A stretch of DNA of 53,682 bases from Porphyromonadaceae bacterium H1 (GCA_001653155.1 BDEJ01000038.1:1-53682), one strand, 5' to 3'. Positions 8,706 to 19,786 are shown, counted from the stretch's first letter. Program-made: numbers and translations. The notes: a model not told the origin generated them from the letters alone.

Positions 8706-10367
8706 TCAGTGATTTTTTAACAATTCAGCAGCATTTTGCAGAGCAGCCTCACTTACGTGACTACCGCTTAGCATTTTAGCCAGCTCCACAACTCGCTCTT
8801 CGTCATTAATGCGTCGTATTTGCGTATGAGTAAATTGTTCGTTTTCCGTCTTAAAGACCTTATAGTGTACCTTGCCTCTTCCTGCAATCTGAGGAAGATG
8901 AGTTATAGAGATGATTTGCATTCCGTCAAGAGCCATTTGGCTCATGATCTTCCCCATACGATCTGCAATCTCTCCTGAGACACCGGTGTCTATCTCGTCA
9001 AAAATGATGGTAGGTAGGCTTATTTTCCCTGCAATTAGAGCTTTTATCGATAGCATCAGTCTGGACATTTCTCCTCCTGATGCTATTTGAGCTATTGGCT
9101 CCGGGAGGCGGTTCTTATTTGCAGAAAACAGAAATTGTACTTCTTCTTTGCCTTGAGAAGTAAATTCGGGAATATTGCGTATATCCACTTCAAAGCAAAC
9201 ATTGGGCATGCCCAGTTTACTAAGTGTATTCTCCAATTCCGATTTAACAAGCGGGGCTATGCTTCGGCGGGACGCACCGACAGCTTCGGCCAAGTCGTGC
9301 AACTCGGCAGTGAGTGTTTCTATTTTTTGCTCTAATTTGTTAATTTCATCATCAAATGATTCTATTTCATCCAGTTTTGTGGCAAGTGCATCTCGAATCT
9401 CTATCAATGCAGCATTTGATGATACATTATGTTTCTTTTGCAAGTCATAAAGTACGTGAAGTCTTTCCGAAAGAGATTCCAAGCGTAAGGGGTCAAGTTC
9501 AACTTTTTCTGCCAAGGAATATGCTTCGTCCGTCACATCTTTCAGCTCTATGTATAGGGATTGGGTACGGTCGTAAAGCTTATCGCCCTCAGGGATAAAA
9601 TGTTTTATCTTCGAAAGGGATTGCATGCCTTCTTTTAAAAGAGGCAGTGCAGCATTTTCATCGCTGGTGGATGCATTAAAACGCAGCAACTCCGTTTTAA
9701 TCTCTTCTGCATGTTCAAGAGTTTTTAGCTCTTGCTCGATTTCCTCCTGCTCTCCCTCCTTCAATTGCGCATCATTTAAACGATTGTATTGAAACTGAAT
9801 ATATTCCCGATCTGCTTTTGACTTCTCAGCACGCTCCATCAGGCGACTTAAATCGGATCGTAGTTTTCTCCAAAGTTCATAACACTCTCTGTATGAAGGA
9901 AGCAAGGATTCGTTCTGAGCTACGATATCAAGCACTTCACGTTGATAGTTGGTCTTGCTTAGGAGCAAATTTTCATGCTGGGAGTGGATGTCTATCAAAT
10001 AATCGGTCAACAGCCGCAACTGATTCAGTCCTACCGGTGTGTCATTGATAAAAGCTCTTGATTTCCCTTGAGCGGTTAATTCTCTTCTTATCAGGCAATT
10101 ATTGGCTTCGTAATCCCAGTCATTCTCCTCAAATAAGCCTTTAAGTTTGTAGTTTGTTATATCAAAAGAAGCTTCTACAATGCACTTCTCTTGCCCCTGT
10201 TTGATACTTTTGTTATCAGCACGCAACCCGGTAACAAGCCCTAAGGCTCCAAGTATAATAGATTTTCCGGCACCGGTCTCACCGGTAACAACCGAGAAAC
10301 CGGACTCAAAATCAATGTCAAGTCGCTCGATAAGCGCATAATTAGATATATGTAATGACTTCAACAT
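8706..10367 (-). CDS. recN: DNA repair protein RecN
   Basis: SMC-like ATPase of 553 aa that acts at DNA double-strand breaks. The N-terminal head has Walker A GETGAGKS (residues 29-36) in the context YALIERLDIDFESGFSVVTG. Two central coiled-coil arms (about 150-380) flank a short hinge. The C-terminal head has the signature ASGGEMSRLMLSIKAL and Walker B LPTIIFDEIDTGVSG, then ITHLPQIAGRG. All ATPase motifs are intact and the length is that of the family. It lies 47 bases downstream of the YihY gene on the same strand. No LexA-type operator was recognised. Confidence 0.96.
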   Translation of the reverse strand: MLKSLHISNYALIERLDIDFESGFSVVTGETGAGKSIILGALGLVTGLRADNKSIKQGQEKCIVEASFDITNYKLKGLFEENDWDYEANNCLIRRELTAQGKSRAFINDTPVGLNQLRLLTDYLIDIHSQHENLLLSKTNYQREVLDIVAQNESLLPSYRECYELWRKLRSDLSRLMERAEKSKADREYIQFQYNRLNDAQLKEGEQEEIEQELKTLEHAEEIKTELLRFNASTSDENAALPLLKEGMQSLSKIKHFIPEGDKLYDRTQSLYIELKDVTDEAYSLAEKVELDPLRLESLSERLHVLYDLQKKHNVSSNAALIEIRDALATKLDEIESFDDEINKLEQKIETLTAELHDLAEAVGASRRSIAPLVKSELENTLSKLGMPNVCFEVDIRNIPEFTSQGKEEVQFLFSANKNRLPEPIAQIASGGEMSRLMLSIKALIAGKISLPTIIFDEIDTGVSGEIADRMGKIMSQMALDGMQIISITHLPQIAGRGKVHYKVFKTENEQFTHTQIRRINDEERVVELAKMLSGSHVSEAALQNAAELLKNH

Positions 10368-10414
10368 CTATATGATAGACTTTAATTAGTTGCTCCAATC
10401 GGAAATTTGGAGCG

Positions 10415-11749
10415 TTATTTTTCAATATCTTTAATGAGAACATCTCGAAAAAGCTCTTTCCTGCTTTCTTGCAAAACAAGTATTTTCTTCCAGAAGTCTT
10501 CCAATTCTACTTTTTTATTTGTTAAAAATTGTTCGGATCCATGACTCTCCAGTTTATCAAAGAGTACATAGAGACTCAATTTATTGATGTCGAATGCGGG
10601 CTGGTAGGTTTTTTCACCCGATTTTTCATCATAAATCACACTTAGAATTTTCACATCGACCAATTCAAACAATATCTGGTTTACCATGCGAATGGGCAGG
10701 TTGTACTGTTGTGCGATATCTTCGGAAGACCATGCCGGCTCTTGTGCTTCGAAACGCTTTACAACCACATGGGTAATAAAAATTGTGATAAAGTCTTTGT
10801 AACGACGGCTGATATTCTTTGTATCGGTTTCGTACTCAAAGAAATGAGTATTTTGCATTGCATAGGAAATTTCAGCTCCAAGTAAAATAATCAGGCAGGA
10901 AATTCGTAACCAAAGTAACAATAAGGGAATGGCGGCAAAACTTCCGTAAACGATGTTGTAGCGCGAGAGATTTATCTGTCCGCTGATGTACAAAGCCTGA
11001 AAGAGTTGAAAAGCCGTCCCGGTAAAAATTCCTGCTACCAAGGCATTTATAAAGCGAACCTTTGTATTAGGGATTAACAAATACAGTAATGTGAAAATAA
11101 TCCAGTTCAGCACAAAAGGCGTCAGCTTTACGCCGAAACGAATTATGGGACTTATGATGATATCGTATAAAAAGCTTTGTGAGAAGAAGGTATGTATATA
11201 TATCGAAAGACCACTGGAAACAACAATGAGTATAGGGAGTATAAGGATGGTAGAGAAATATATCGTAAACTGCCGTACAAAAGAACGCGATTTTTTCACC
11301 TGCCAGATATCGTTGAAAGCTCCCTCTACCTGCATGAAGAAACTCATCACCGACCAAAGTAAGATAACGATACCGACTCCCAAAAAGACGCCTCCCCGAG
11401 TTGTTGACAGATAGCGCTCGACAAAATCCATCAGATTGGGAATCACTTCCGTATGTTCCGAAAAGGACTCTAACATCCAGTTCTTGATATACGTCTCGAT
11501 TCCAAAGCCTTTGGATATGGCAAGGAGCAAAGCCACACAAGGAACAGCAGCAAATAAAATGGAGTAAGTAAGAGCGGAGGCCTTTGTATTTAGTTGGTCG
11601 TCAATGAAGCCTCGAACGGATATTACAATTGTTTTAAGTGTACGGTAGGTAAATTTCCGGGTTTTCGTCAGTTCGTGTTCGGTAATACGCCAGATGTCGT
11701 AACGAACAAATTGATACAGACCTTGAATAAAAAGTATTAGTTTGGACAT
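10415..11749 (-). CDS. YihY/BrkB family inner-membrane protein with C-terminal winged-helix region
   Basis: 444 aa. The first ~300 residues hold six or so membrane segments with the family features ASALTYSILFAAVPCVALLLA, a VFLGVGIVILLWSVMSFF helix and IVYGSFAAIPLLLLWLRISCLIILLGAEISYA. The remaining ~130 residues are soluble and contain a helix-turn-helix-like stretch (SSEDIAQQYNLPIRMVNQIL, then a wing), as in many Bacteroidetes homologues. The family was once called RNase BN in error; its true function is not established. It follows rnpB on the same strand. Confidence 0.85.
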   Translation of the reverse strand: MSKLILFIQGLYQFVRYDIWRITEHELTKTRKFTYRTLKTIVISVRGFIDDQLNTKASALTYSILFAAVPCVALLLAISKGFGIETYIKNWMLESFSEHTEVIPNLMDFVERYLSTTRGGVFLGVGIVILLWSVMSFFMQVEGAFNDIWQVKKSRSFVRQFTIYFSTILILPILIVVSSGLSIYIHTFFSQSFLYDIIISPIIRFGVKLTPFVLNWIIFTLLYLLIPNTKVRFINALVAGIFTGTAFQLFQALYISGQINLSRYNIVYGSFAAIPLLLLWLRISCLIILLGAEISYAMQNTHFFEYETDTKNISRRYKDFITIFITHVVVKRFEAQEPAWSSEDIAQQYNLPIRMVNQILFELVDVKILSVIYDEKSGEKTYQPAFDINKLSLYVLFDKLESHGSEQFLTNKKVELEDFWKKILVLQESRKELFRDVLIKDIEK

Positions 11750-11840
11750 AAGCGAGAGATGGTTATTTCAAGGTTTTTCAAAAAAACTGTCATATGTGAG
11801 AGCCCTATGCTTCTCGGTTCCGTACTTCGACATAAAAGAG

Positions 11841-12214
11841 AAAAAGCAGTAATTCTATAAGCCGGGTTCTGTATTTTAGTGTAAAGTAAAATGTTTGTCA
11901 TTTATCTGGAACAAATGTCAGCATTTGTTTCTAAGCGATCTACCCCCCGACATCGAGCGAGCAACTCTACATACGTCGGTATACATGATCTTGCAACCCA
12001 TGAGGCGTACGGCTTCGCATGTCACCACGCGAACCGGTAGGCTCTTACCCTACCTTTTCACCCTTACAGTTTCTTTTCAGTTACTGCGGTTATTTTCTGT
12101 TACGCTTATCTACCCTCGCGGACAGCTTCCCGTTAGGAAGCATGGTGCTCTTTGTTGCCCGGACTTTCCTCAATCCCTTTTAAAGGACAGCGACAAACCG
12201 AACTACTGCTTTTA
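11841..12214 (-). ncRNA. rnpB: RNase P RNA, bacterial class A
   Basis: Catalytic RNA that removes the 5' leader of pre-tRNAs. Reading the minus strand, the conserved 5' core GAGGAAAGTCCGGGC, the P4-side block and the 3' core ACAGAACCCGGCTTATAG are all present. The ends pair as helix P1 (AAAAGCAGTAGTT near 12214 with AATTACTGCTTTTT near 11841). The central region includes GGGTGAAAAGGTAGGGTAAGAGCCTACCG, conserved in J11/12-P11 in parts, and a terminal U-rich run acts as a likely terminator. About 374 nt is the normal size. Exact ends are estimated from P1 pairing. The gene sits only ~14 bases after the preceding stop codon, so its promoter probably overlaps that gene's 3' end. Confidence 0.95.
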
Positions 12215-12227
12215 AGTTTATAGTATT

Positions 12228-13541
12228 TTACTGATATACTTTTATCCAATCGATTTCAAAGGATCCGGTACCTCCCTTCTGTTTTTGCGATATAAAAGAA
12301 TTGATACCGATGTACATTTTTTCTCGTGGTATCTGATTACTCGTTCGATAAACTTCCAAATTATTCACGAACCAAATCAATTCTTTTTTGGTCCATCGCA
12401 GTGTATAAATATAGAAACTGGACGGATTTATTCCCGTGATACTCACTCCGTCAACAATGTTTTTATTGGCATTTCCTACAGTAAGCTCTTTTCCGTTGTA
12501 GTGGAAAATGTTGACATGGGGCAGTTTGTCGTCAGCTCCCAACCACAAGGCGTGATGCACATCTCCAAAACAGCGCAATTTAACACTGAATACTCCTTCT
12601 TGCTGACGGAAAGCATCCGCTGTGTGGAGCACGTCGGAAGTAAAATGGAACTCCTTATCGATAAAGCCTTTTTTAGTATCCCAAGCCCGTGCAATCGTTC
12701 TCTCGTTCTTCGTATGAATTTTCAGGATACCGTCTTCTACTCCCGTATTCCGTCCGAAAGTATATGCCTGCTTTTCATTTGCAAACGAGTGTTTTTCGAT
12801 TAGCTGAGGACTTTTATAGTGGAGTCCGAAGGTCCAATTGGCTTTATCTAATGTATTGAAATCGAAATTCTCACGAAAGGTGAGAACCGTTTCTCTGTAA
12901 TTTTTGAACTTCTCCGGGTTCAGAGAGTTGTAAAAAACAATATCAGGATTTTTTGCCAACTGATAATAACGCTGCTCTTGTGCGTATTCGGGGGTTGTAA
13001 GCCAGCGCTTGTTGTCCGACCAAAACCTGTTCATTTCCTTAAACTTAGGAGATGACACTTTTTTTCGCAACTCGTCCATTTCCTTTATGATGTAGGAGTT
13101 GTGAAAACGCGTATAAATCTTGTAATCTTTTGATTTTTCGAAATGTCTCAAACGTTGCAGCAGCTCCGATTTAGCAACAACCTTAGCATCCCTCAATTGC
13201 ATAAAATTGGGACTTGCTTTGAATGCCAAATATTGCTGCAAAATATCCGAACTCAAAACATGAAAGTAGCGTTTGATATCCGAGTTCGATTCCAGTTTTT
13301 GCAGTTTTTTTACGATTCGGTATTCTTCCGTATCCTTGTATTTGCGATTTTGGAAGGTTTTCTTCTTTCCCTGAAACTCAGAAGATTTTATGGTCAGGGC
13401 CAATGATTTAAACTCCTCCAATTCAGCAGACTTAGCAACTTCGTCGTAGCGACGCATGGCACTTCTTGCTTTTCTCTCGTTTTCTTCGAATTTAGCTGTT
13501 GGAGTCAGACTTCTAAAAAATTTTTTCCAAAAAAGATTCAT
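12228..13541 (-). CDS. GH16-fold (laminarinase-like) protein with helical N-terminal repeats, active site degenerate
   Basis: 437 aa, cytoplasmic by sequence (no signal peptide, no lipobox). Residues ~20-215 are a highly charged helical region built of recurring units of the form Y-x-x-L-x-x-S-x-x-(I/L/F)-x-x-Y, for example LESNSDIKRYFHVLSSDIL and FKASPNFMQ. Residues ~222-437 match the GH16/concanavalin jelly roll: FRENFDFNTLDKANWTFG, the aromatic WLGADDKLPHVNIFHYNG strand, and the closing GSFEIDWIKVYQ. The catalytic signature ExDxxE is replaced by HVNIFH, so glycoside hydrolysis is unlikely. It may be a carbohydrate-binding or structural protein. It follows the LOG gene by 12 bases and ends just before rnpB. 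Confidence 0.75.
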   Translation of the reverse strand: MNLFWKKFFRSLTPTAKFEENERKARSAMRRYDEVAKSAELEEFKSLALTIKSSEFQGKKKTFQNRKYKDTEEYRIVKKLQKLESNSDIKRYFHVLSSDILQQYLAFKASPNFMQLRDAKVVAKSELLQRLRHFEKSKDYKIYTRFHNSYIIKEMDELRKKVSSPKFKEMNRFWSDNKRWLTTPEYAQEQRYYQLAKNPDIVFYNSLNPEKFKNYRETVLTFRENFDFNTLDKANWTFGLHYKSPQLIEKHSFANEKQAYTFGRNTGVEDGILKIHTKNERTIARAWDTKKGFIDKEFHFTSDVLHTADAFRQQEGVFSVKLRCFGDVHHALWLGADDKLPHVNIFHYNGKELTVGNANKNIVDGVSITGINPSSFYIYTLRWTKKELIWFVNNLEVYRTSNQIPREKMYIGINSFISQKQKGGTGSFEIDWIKVYQ

Positions 13542-13553
13542 AAGAATACGCTT

Positions 13554-14099
13554 CTAACGTGTTTTATGTATTTTAATTAACTCAATACAACCTTCGATGT
13601 CAGACGCCACATGAGGTTGATAGTTTTTTATTTCAGGTGTAAATTTTTCCTTTTGCATCCAAGCAATTTGCTGTAAGAACAAATCATAAAAACCATCCTG
13701 ATTCAAAATAATCAAGGGCTTTTTATGTTCACCTACAATACCCGAGGCGATAACGTCAAGCATCTCGTCGAGAGTTCCAAAACTTCCGGGCAGCACCACA
13801 AAAGCATCTGCTTGCTCCTTCATCCAAAGCTTCCGTTCGTTTAAAGTCGCTTGCTTGATGACTTGCATGGGCAGGGAACTTCCCCGTTTCATTCGGAGAA
13901 TTGCTTCTGCTATTACCCCAATAATCGCGCCATTTTCCTGCAAAGCTCCCGCTGCCACAGCATCCATAGAGCCTCCACTCCCTCCTCCGTAGATAAGAGT
14001 GTGTCCGTTTTGAGCAATCCAACGTCCTAATTCAAAGGCCGTTTCCTTATATTTTTCTTCGATATTGCTGCTTGAGGAACAGAAAACTGCGATTTTCAT
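13554..14099 (-). CDS. LOG family protein (nucleoside 5'-monophosphate phosphoribohydrolase)
   Basis: 181 aa Rossmann-like protein of the TIGR00730/LOG family, which cleaves the N-glycosidic bond of nucleoside monophosphates, including cytokinin precursors in some members. It has IYGGGSGGSMDAVA (about residues 37-49), the conserved RK pair at 89-90, and PGSFGTLDE (104-112), the family motif PGGxGTxxE with the second Gly changed to Ser. Length is typical. It lies 17 bases downstream of gyrB and 12 bases upstream of the GH16-like gene, so a gyrB operon is likely. The true cellular substrate is not known. Confidence 0.88.
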   Translation of the reverse strand: MKIAVFCSSSSNIEEKYKETAFELGRWIAQNGHTLIYGGGSGGSMDAVAAGALQENGAIIGVIAEAILRMKRGSSLPMQVIKQATLNERKLWMKEQADAFVVLPGSFGTLDEMLDVIASGIVGEHKKPLIILNQDGFYDLFLQQIAWMQKEKFTPEIKNYQPHVASDIEGCIELIKIHKTR

Positions 14100-14116
14100 T
14101 GTTTTTCCTGTGCTTG

Positions 14117-16078
<1,962 letters not shown>

Positions 16079-16162
16079 TTATATAATTTTCAGTCGTTTT
16101 TTTATTCTTCGTCTTTGTTTATATACTTCTGTCGGGTTCCTTTTCCCGAACCAAATAACTCG

Positions 16163-16170
16163 CAAATGTA
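16163..16170 (-). promoter_or_regulatory. -7 box of the gyrB promoter
   Basis: TACATTTG on the minus strand matches TAnnTTTG, 87 bases upstream of the gyrB ATG. No convincing -33 TTG is found at the right distance; a long A/T run takes its place. Confidence 0.45.
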
Positions 16171-16242
16171 CAAAAAAAAAACAACATATTACACACTCAT
16201 TCCGACATCTCTTATGAGGCAGGCTTTTGTCCTTTTTGAAAA

Positions 16243-16276
16243 AATCCCTGTCGCTCATAGTGAGGCGGCAGGGATT
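16243..16276 (-). terminator. Rho-independent terminator of the USP gene
   Basis: AATCCCTG (16243-16250) pairs perfectly with CAGGGATT (16269-16276), and an inner GCTCA/TGAG helix extends the stem. Read on the minus strand it is followed by a run of T residues. It is 31 bases after the stop of the USP gene and ahead of the gyrB promoter, so it separates the two units. Confidence 0.78.
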
Positions 16277-16307
16277 GTGCTTTACGATCGTTTTCCCCTC
16301 TTCATTC

Positions 16308-17414
16308 TCAGATGTGTGTTACAAAGAGCGGGACATCGGAATAAAGAGCCATTTTGTACGCTAAACTCGGGTTGAAGAGTCGTGAAAACAAGTTTCGATG
16401 CCGTATATTAAAAGCCAAGACATCTATTTTCTGCTTATTGAGGTAGTCGTCCATTACCTTCGCCTGGTTAATGGCGTTTATCATGTCGTAATGGGTAACA
16501 AGTCCGGGATAGTGCGTTGCAAAATAATTTTTGATTCCAGTAAGTATCACTTCGCCCCATTTCTCTTTCTTTTCGGAAGCATGAATGAAGAAGACCTCTA
16601 GTTTTTCCGTCCTGAATAGCGATATGGCATTATCAATGGCTATCAGGTCTTTTTGCTCAAAGTTCGTGAAAAATGCAACTTTGTTCACATCGCTTGGGCC
16701 ACGGAGCTTGCTGGCAGCAGGAAGAGCAAGTACAGGGGATACGCAGGCCTCAAGAACTTCGCCCGTAACACTACCGATGATTTCAGCTGAAGCTTTTTTC
16801 CCGTGTGACCCCATAACTACAAGTGCCGGATTATGACGTTTGCAGTATTCTAAAATTTCATCTTCGGGAACGCCCTCCTTCAATTCAAAGCGATAAGGAA
16901 GGTCAGGCAGTTCGTGCTGAGCAATTTGTCTTTTAATAAGATTGTCCAAGTTTTCTTTATCCGCTCGCGTCTGGGCTATCTGACGACGCAGCAATTCGTT
17001 GTCGCTTAGGCTATAGACACTCATATCATGTCCATTGGACGAAATGGTATAAGCCGGCCGAAAATAAGTGTATAAGAGGACTACTTCCGCCTTGAGTTTG
17101 CAGGCATAGCGAAAGCCGAGTTCAACTCCGTTGAGTAGTAAGTCGGAAAAGTCAATAGGGATTAAGACCTCCTTACGCTCTTCGTGCAGCAGCTTTTCTT
17201 CCTCCTCCCAGGCTTTTTCCACCTCTTCAACAATTTTGAGGGCGCGCGGCAAGTCCTTTTCCTTGATTCGAACTCGTACGCCGACTGCCATCTCCGGGTT
17301 TTCGAGATTCAAGTTGTGAATCAGGGTTTCAATACCCTGTTCGTCCAGAATGTTTTTTATCATCTGGGCACGCTGGTAAGTGCGAATGGCGAGGGTTACT
17401 AATTTGTCTTCCAT
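16308..17414 (-). CDS. DUF2007-like domain fused to tandem universal stress protein domains
   Basis: 368 aa. Residues 1-~70 (MEDKLVTLAIRTYQRAQMIK...LPRALKIVEE) look like the small DUF2007 putative signal-transducing domain. Residues ~80-240 are a USP domain, starting VLIPIDFSD and ending with the ATP-binding motif GSHGKKASAEIIGSVT. Residues ~245-368 are a second USP domain in which that motif is not kept (FNIRHRNLFSRLFNPS), so probably only the first binds nucleotide. An in-frame ATG at 17486 is possible, but a weak -7-like TAACTTTA (17454-17461, minus strand) and the domain boundary favour ATG 17414. Function is stress-related by family only. Confidence 0.8.
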   Translation of the reverse strand: MEDKLVTLAIRTYQRAQMIKNILDEQGIETLIHNLNLENPEMAVGVRVRIKEKDLPRALKIVEEVEKAWEEEEKLLHEERKEVLIPIDFSDLLLNGVELGFRYACKLKAEVVLLYTYFRPAYTISSNGHDMSVYSLSDNELLRRQIAQTRADKENLDNLIKRQIAQHELPDLPYRFELKEGVPEDEILEYCKRHNPALVVMGSHGKKASAEIIGSVTGEVLEACVSPVLALPAASKLRGPSDVNKVAFFTNFEQKDLIAIDNAISLFRTEKLEVFFIHASEKKEKWGEVILTGIKNYFATHYPGLVTHYDMINAINQAKVMDDYLNKQKIDVLAFNIRHRNLFSRLFNPSLAYKMALYSDVPLFVTHI

Positions 17415-17558
17415 GATGTGTTTGTTTTGAATGATTGCTGGGGAATTACGGCGTAAAGTTAACAATAATCCGGCAGATATTTGCATAAAAGTTCAAACTT
17501 TCATCACAAACTACTTCTTAACACGGATACAGGGCTGACGCATTACAATGCTTTTAAT

Positions 17559-17566
17559 TATCTTTG
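17559..17566 (+). promoter_or_regulatory. -7 box of the eptA-like gene
   Basis: TATCTTTG fits the -7 consensus. It predicts a leader of roughly 105 bases, long for this window, which contains a perfect inverted repeat at 17589-17610. Confidence 0.6.
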
Positions 17567-17588
17567 CAAGCCGAAATTTGTATTTTAT

Positions 17589-17610
17589 CTTACCTTAACA
17601 ACAAGGTAAG
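17589..17610 (+). promoter_or_regulatory. Perfect 8-bp inverted repeat in the eptA-like leader
   Basis: CTTACCTT (17589-17596) and AAGGTAAG (17603-17610) are exact reverse complements separated by AACAAC. The site lies about 23 bases after the -7 box. It could be an operator for a dimeric regulator or a small RNA hairpin. No T-run follows, so it is not a terminator. Confidence 0.5.
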
Positions 17611-17677
17611 AACACAACCAACAGACTATTCACTTGAGAGACTGATATAATTACTTTCAATTTAGAGCAAACACTAC

Positions 17678-19225
17678 ATGAAACTATTAAACTTGATATT
17701 AAAGAAGCTAACGGACGAGATAAAATTGACTTACTTTGCCCTGATACTGAGCGCTCTTAATTTTATACTATTTCACTATCCGTTTTACGATTTTGTTTTC
17801 AACAACCTCGACTGTAAGAGCTTAAATGGTATTACTATCATCAGCAGTTTAGTAGTTACTATGCTGATTGCAAATGCTTTTGTTTTTTATTTGATAGTTT
17901 ATCTGATGCGTACTGTCGGAAGAATATTATTGGTCGTATTTTTTACGATCAATTCAATAGCGGTGTACTTCATCAATACTTATCATATAATAGTAGACGA
18001 AGGTATGATCGGCAATGTATTCAATACCAATTATGCTGAAACCAGCAGTTTCTTTTCGCTCAAAATACTGCTGTATCTGTTTTTTATGGGTATCATTCCA
18101 AGCATCTATATAATCAAAGCTAAAATAAAAAAGGTAGCCGTTAAAAGATTCCTGATAACCTCTTCGGCAGCCTTGCTGTTTATTATAATTATGATATTTG
18201 CAAATGCCGGCAACTGGTTGTGGATCGATAAATATTCCGGCCAATTAGGAGGCTTGGCTATGCCCTGGTCGTATTCGGTAAACATCCCTCGTTTTTACAT
18301 ACAGAAACACAAGCAGAACAGAAAGGAGATTTTGCTACCCGACGCCAAAATAAAAGACCGGCAAAAAGCTGTCGTAGTACTTGTAATAGGCGAATCGGCA
18401 AGGAAACAAAATTTTTCGCTTTACGGGTACCACAAAAATACAAATCCGCTACTTTCCAAAACGGAAAATGTATTTCATTTCGATGCCACATCCTGTGCTA
18501 CCTATACCACAGCCGGAGTGAAATGTATTTTGGAGCATACCAGCAGCAACGAACTATACGAAATACTTCCTAATTACCTATACAGGAACAAGGTGGAAGT
18601 TGTATGGAGAACAAGCAACTGGGGCGAGCCGCCCATCCATATCGAGCACTATCAAAGCCACGATTATCTGAAGCAACTCTGTGAAGGAGAAGAATGTGAT
18701 TATGACGAGATACTTCTAAACGGACTTAAAGATCAAATATTGGCAAGCAGCCAAAATAAAATATTGCTCATACTGCACACAAGTACAAGCCACGGCCCGA
18801 CATACAGCAAAAAGTATCCCCCTCACTTCGAAACATTCAAGCCCGTTTGCAACAGTGTCGAATTGAGCAAATGCACTCAGGAGGAGTTGATTAATGCTTA
18901 TGACAACACCATCGTTTACACCGATTACATTTTACACCGGATAATAGAAAGCCTGAAAGAGTTGAACGAATACCAAAGCACGATGATTTTTGTCTCGGAT
19001 CACGGTGAATCTCTCGGGGAAAAGAATCTTTACATGCATGGAATGCCCATGAGCATAGCTCCGAAAGAACAGTATGAGATCCCTTTCATTGTGTGGGTAT
19101 CGGATGGTTCGCGAAAGTTAAAAGCCTTTGACCACCTTAGCCAAGGGCACGTATTCCATAGTGTCTTGAATTTCCTGTCTATCGAAAGCCCCGTTTACAA
19201 CGAGGAATTGAACATATTTGAATAA
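17678..19225 (+). CDS. EptA-type lipid A phosphoethanolamine transferase
   Basis: Predicted to transfer phosphoethanolamine from phosphatidylethanolamine to lipid A in the periplasmic leaflet, lowering negative charge and polymyxin binding. The N-terminal ~180 residues have five hydrophobic helices; the C-terminal alkaline-phosphatase-like domain follows. Metal ligand Glu is in GESARKQNF (Glu239), the nucleophile is the Thr in SCATYTTAG (Thr277), and the second metal site is SDHGESLGE. Cys273 and Cys283 sit at the spacing of the first conserved disulfide. Length 515 aa is normal. The gene stands alone, with its own promoter and leader. Confidence 0.88.
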   Translation: MKLLNLILKKLTDEIKLTYFALILSALNFILFHYPFYDFVFNNLDCKSLNGITIISSLVVTMLIANAFVFYLIVYLMRTVGRILLVVFFTINSIAVYFINTYHIIVDEGMIGNVFNTNYAETSSFFSLKILLYLFFMGIIPSIYIIKAKIKKVAVKRFLITSSAALLFIIIMIFANAGNWLWIDKYSGQLGGLAMPWSYSVNIPRFYIQKHKQNRKEILLPDAKIKDRQKAVVVLVIGESARKQNFSLYGYHKNTNPLLSKTENVFHFDATSCATYTTAGVKCILEHTSSNELYEILPNYLYRNKVEVVWRTSNWGEPPIHIEHYQSHDYLKQLCEGEECDYDEILLNGLKDQILASSQNKILLILHTSTSHGPTYSKKYPPHFETFKPVCNSVELSKCTQEELINAYDNTIVYTDYILHRIIESLKELNEYQSTMIFVSDHGESLGEKNLYMHGMPMSIAPKEQYEIPFIVWVSDGSRKLKAFDHLSQGHVFHSVLNFLSIESPVYNEELNIFE

Positions 19226-19327
19226 AAGACACAAGAGCACTCGGAAATTTGTATCAAAATCCAATTTGTAAGCTACTGTTTTTTATTTTGCTGTGAAAAC
19301 CAGCTGAGAGCAAGAAGTAAAAGCTTT

Positions 19328-19786
19328 TTACGGTTCAGGCAGTATGTCTTCCGCATGCCTGCGGGTATTGATTTCCTTGGCTTCGATGCGCCGGATGATA
19401 ACTCCGGCTTCATCGATTATAAAGGTTGTACGCAGCAGGCCCATGTATTTCTTTCCGTAAAGCATTTTTTCGCCCCACACTCCAAAACGCTCTATCAACT
19501 TACGGTCGGTATCGGCAATTAAATTGAAAGGCAAAGCCTGACGTTCGATAAATCGTTTGTGCGAAGCTGCCGCATCAGCGCTTACTCCCAGAACCTCATA
19601 ACCGGCTTTTTGATAGCGTTCATAATGGTCGCGGAAGCTACAGGCTTCGGCCGTACAACCCGGCGTAGCATCTTTGGGATAAAAATATAATACCAACTTG
19701 CGTCCCGCATAGTCCGACAGACGCAACTCCCGTCCCTCCTGATCGTAACCCAGCACATCGGGTGCTTTATCTCCTACTTGTAGCAT
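19328..19786 (-). CDS. bcp: Thioredoxin-dependent thiol peroxidase (Bcp/PrxQ)
   Basis: 152 aa peroxiredoxin that reduces peroxides. The active-site segment FYPKDATPGCTAEACSFRD carries the peroxidatic Cys44 and, five residues on, Cys49 as resolving cysteine, the PrxQ alpha-helix pattern. GDKAPD at the N-terminus and LRTTFIIDEAG near the end are also typical. It is 25 bases downstream of the exosortase gene and last in the tsaD unit. Confidence 0.93.
   Translation of the reverse strand: MLQVGDKAPDVLGYDQEGRELRLSDYAGRKLVLYFYPKDATPGCTAEACSFRDHYERYQKAGYEVLGVSADAAASHKRFIERQALPFNLIADTDRKLIERFGVWGEKMLYGKKYMGLLRTTFIIDEAGVIIRRIEAKEINTRRHAEDILPEP

Noticed and set aside
10415-11749. Annotation as ribonuclease BN
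   Set aside because: The family was assigned to RNase BN in error; the protein is a multispanning membrane protein without nuclease motifs.
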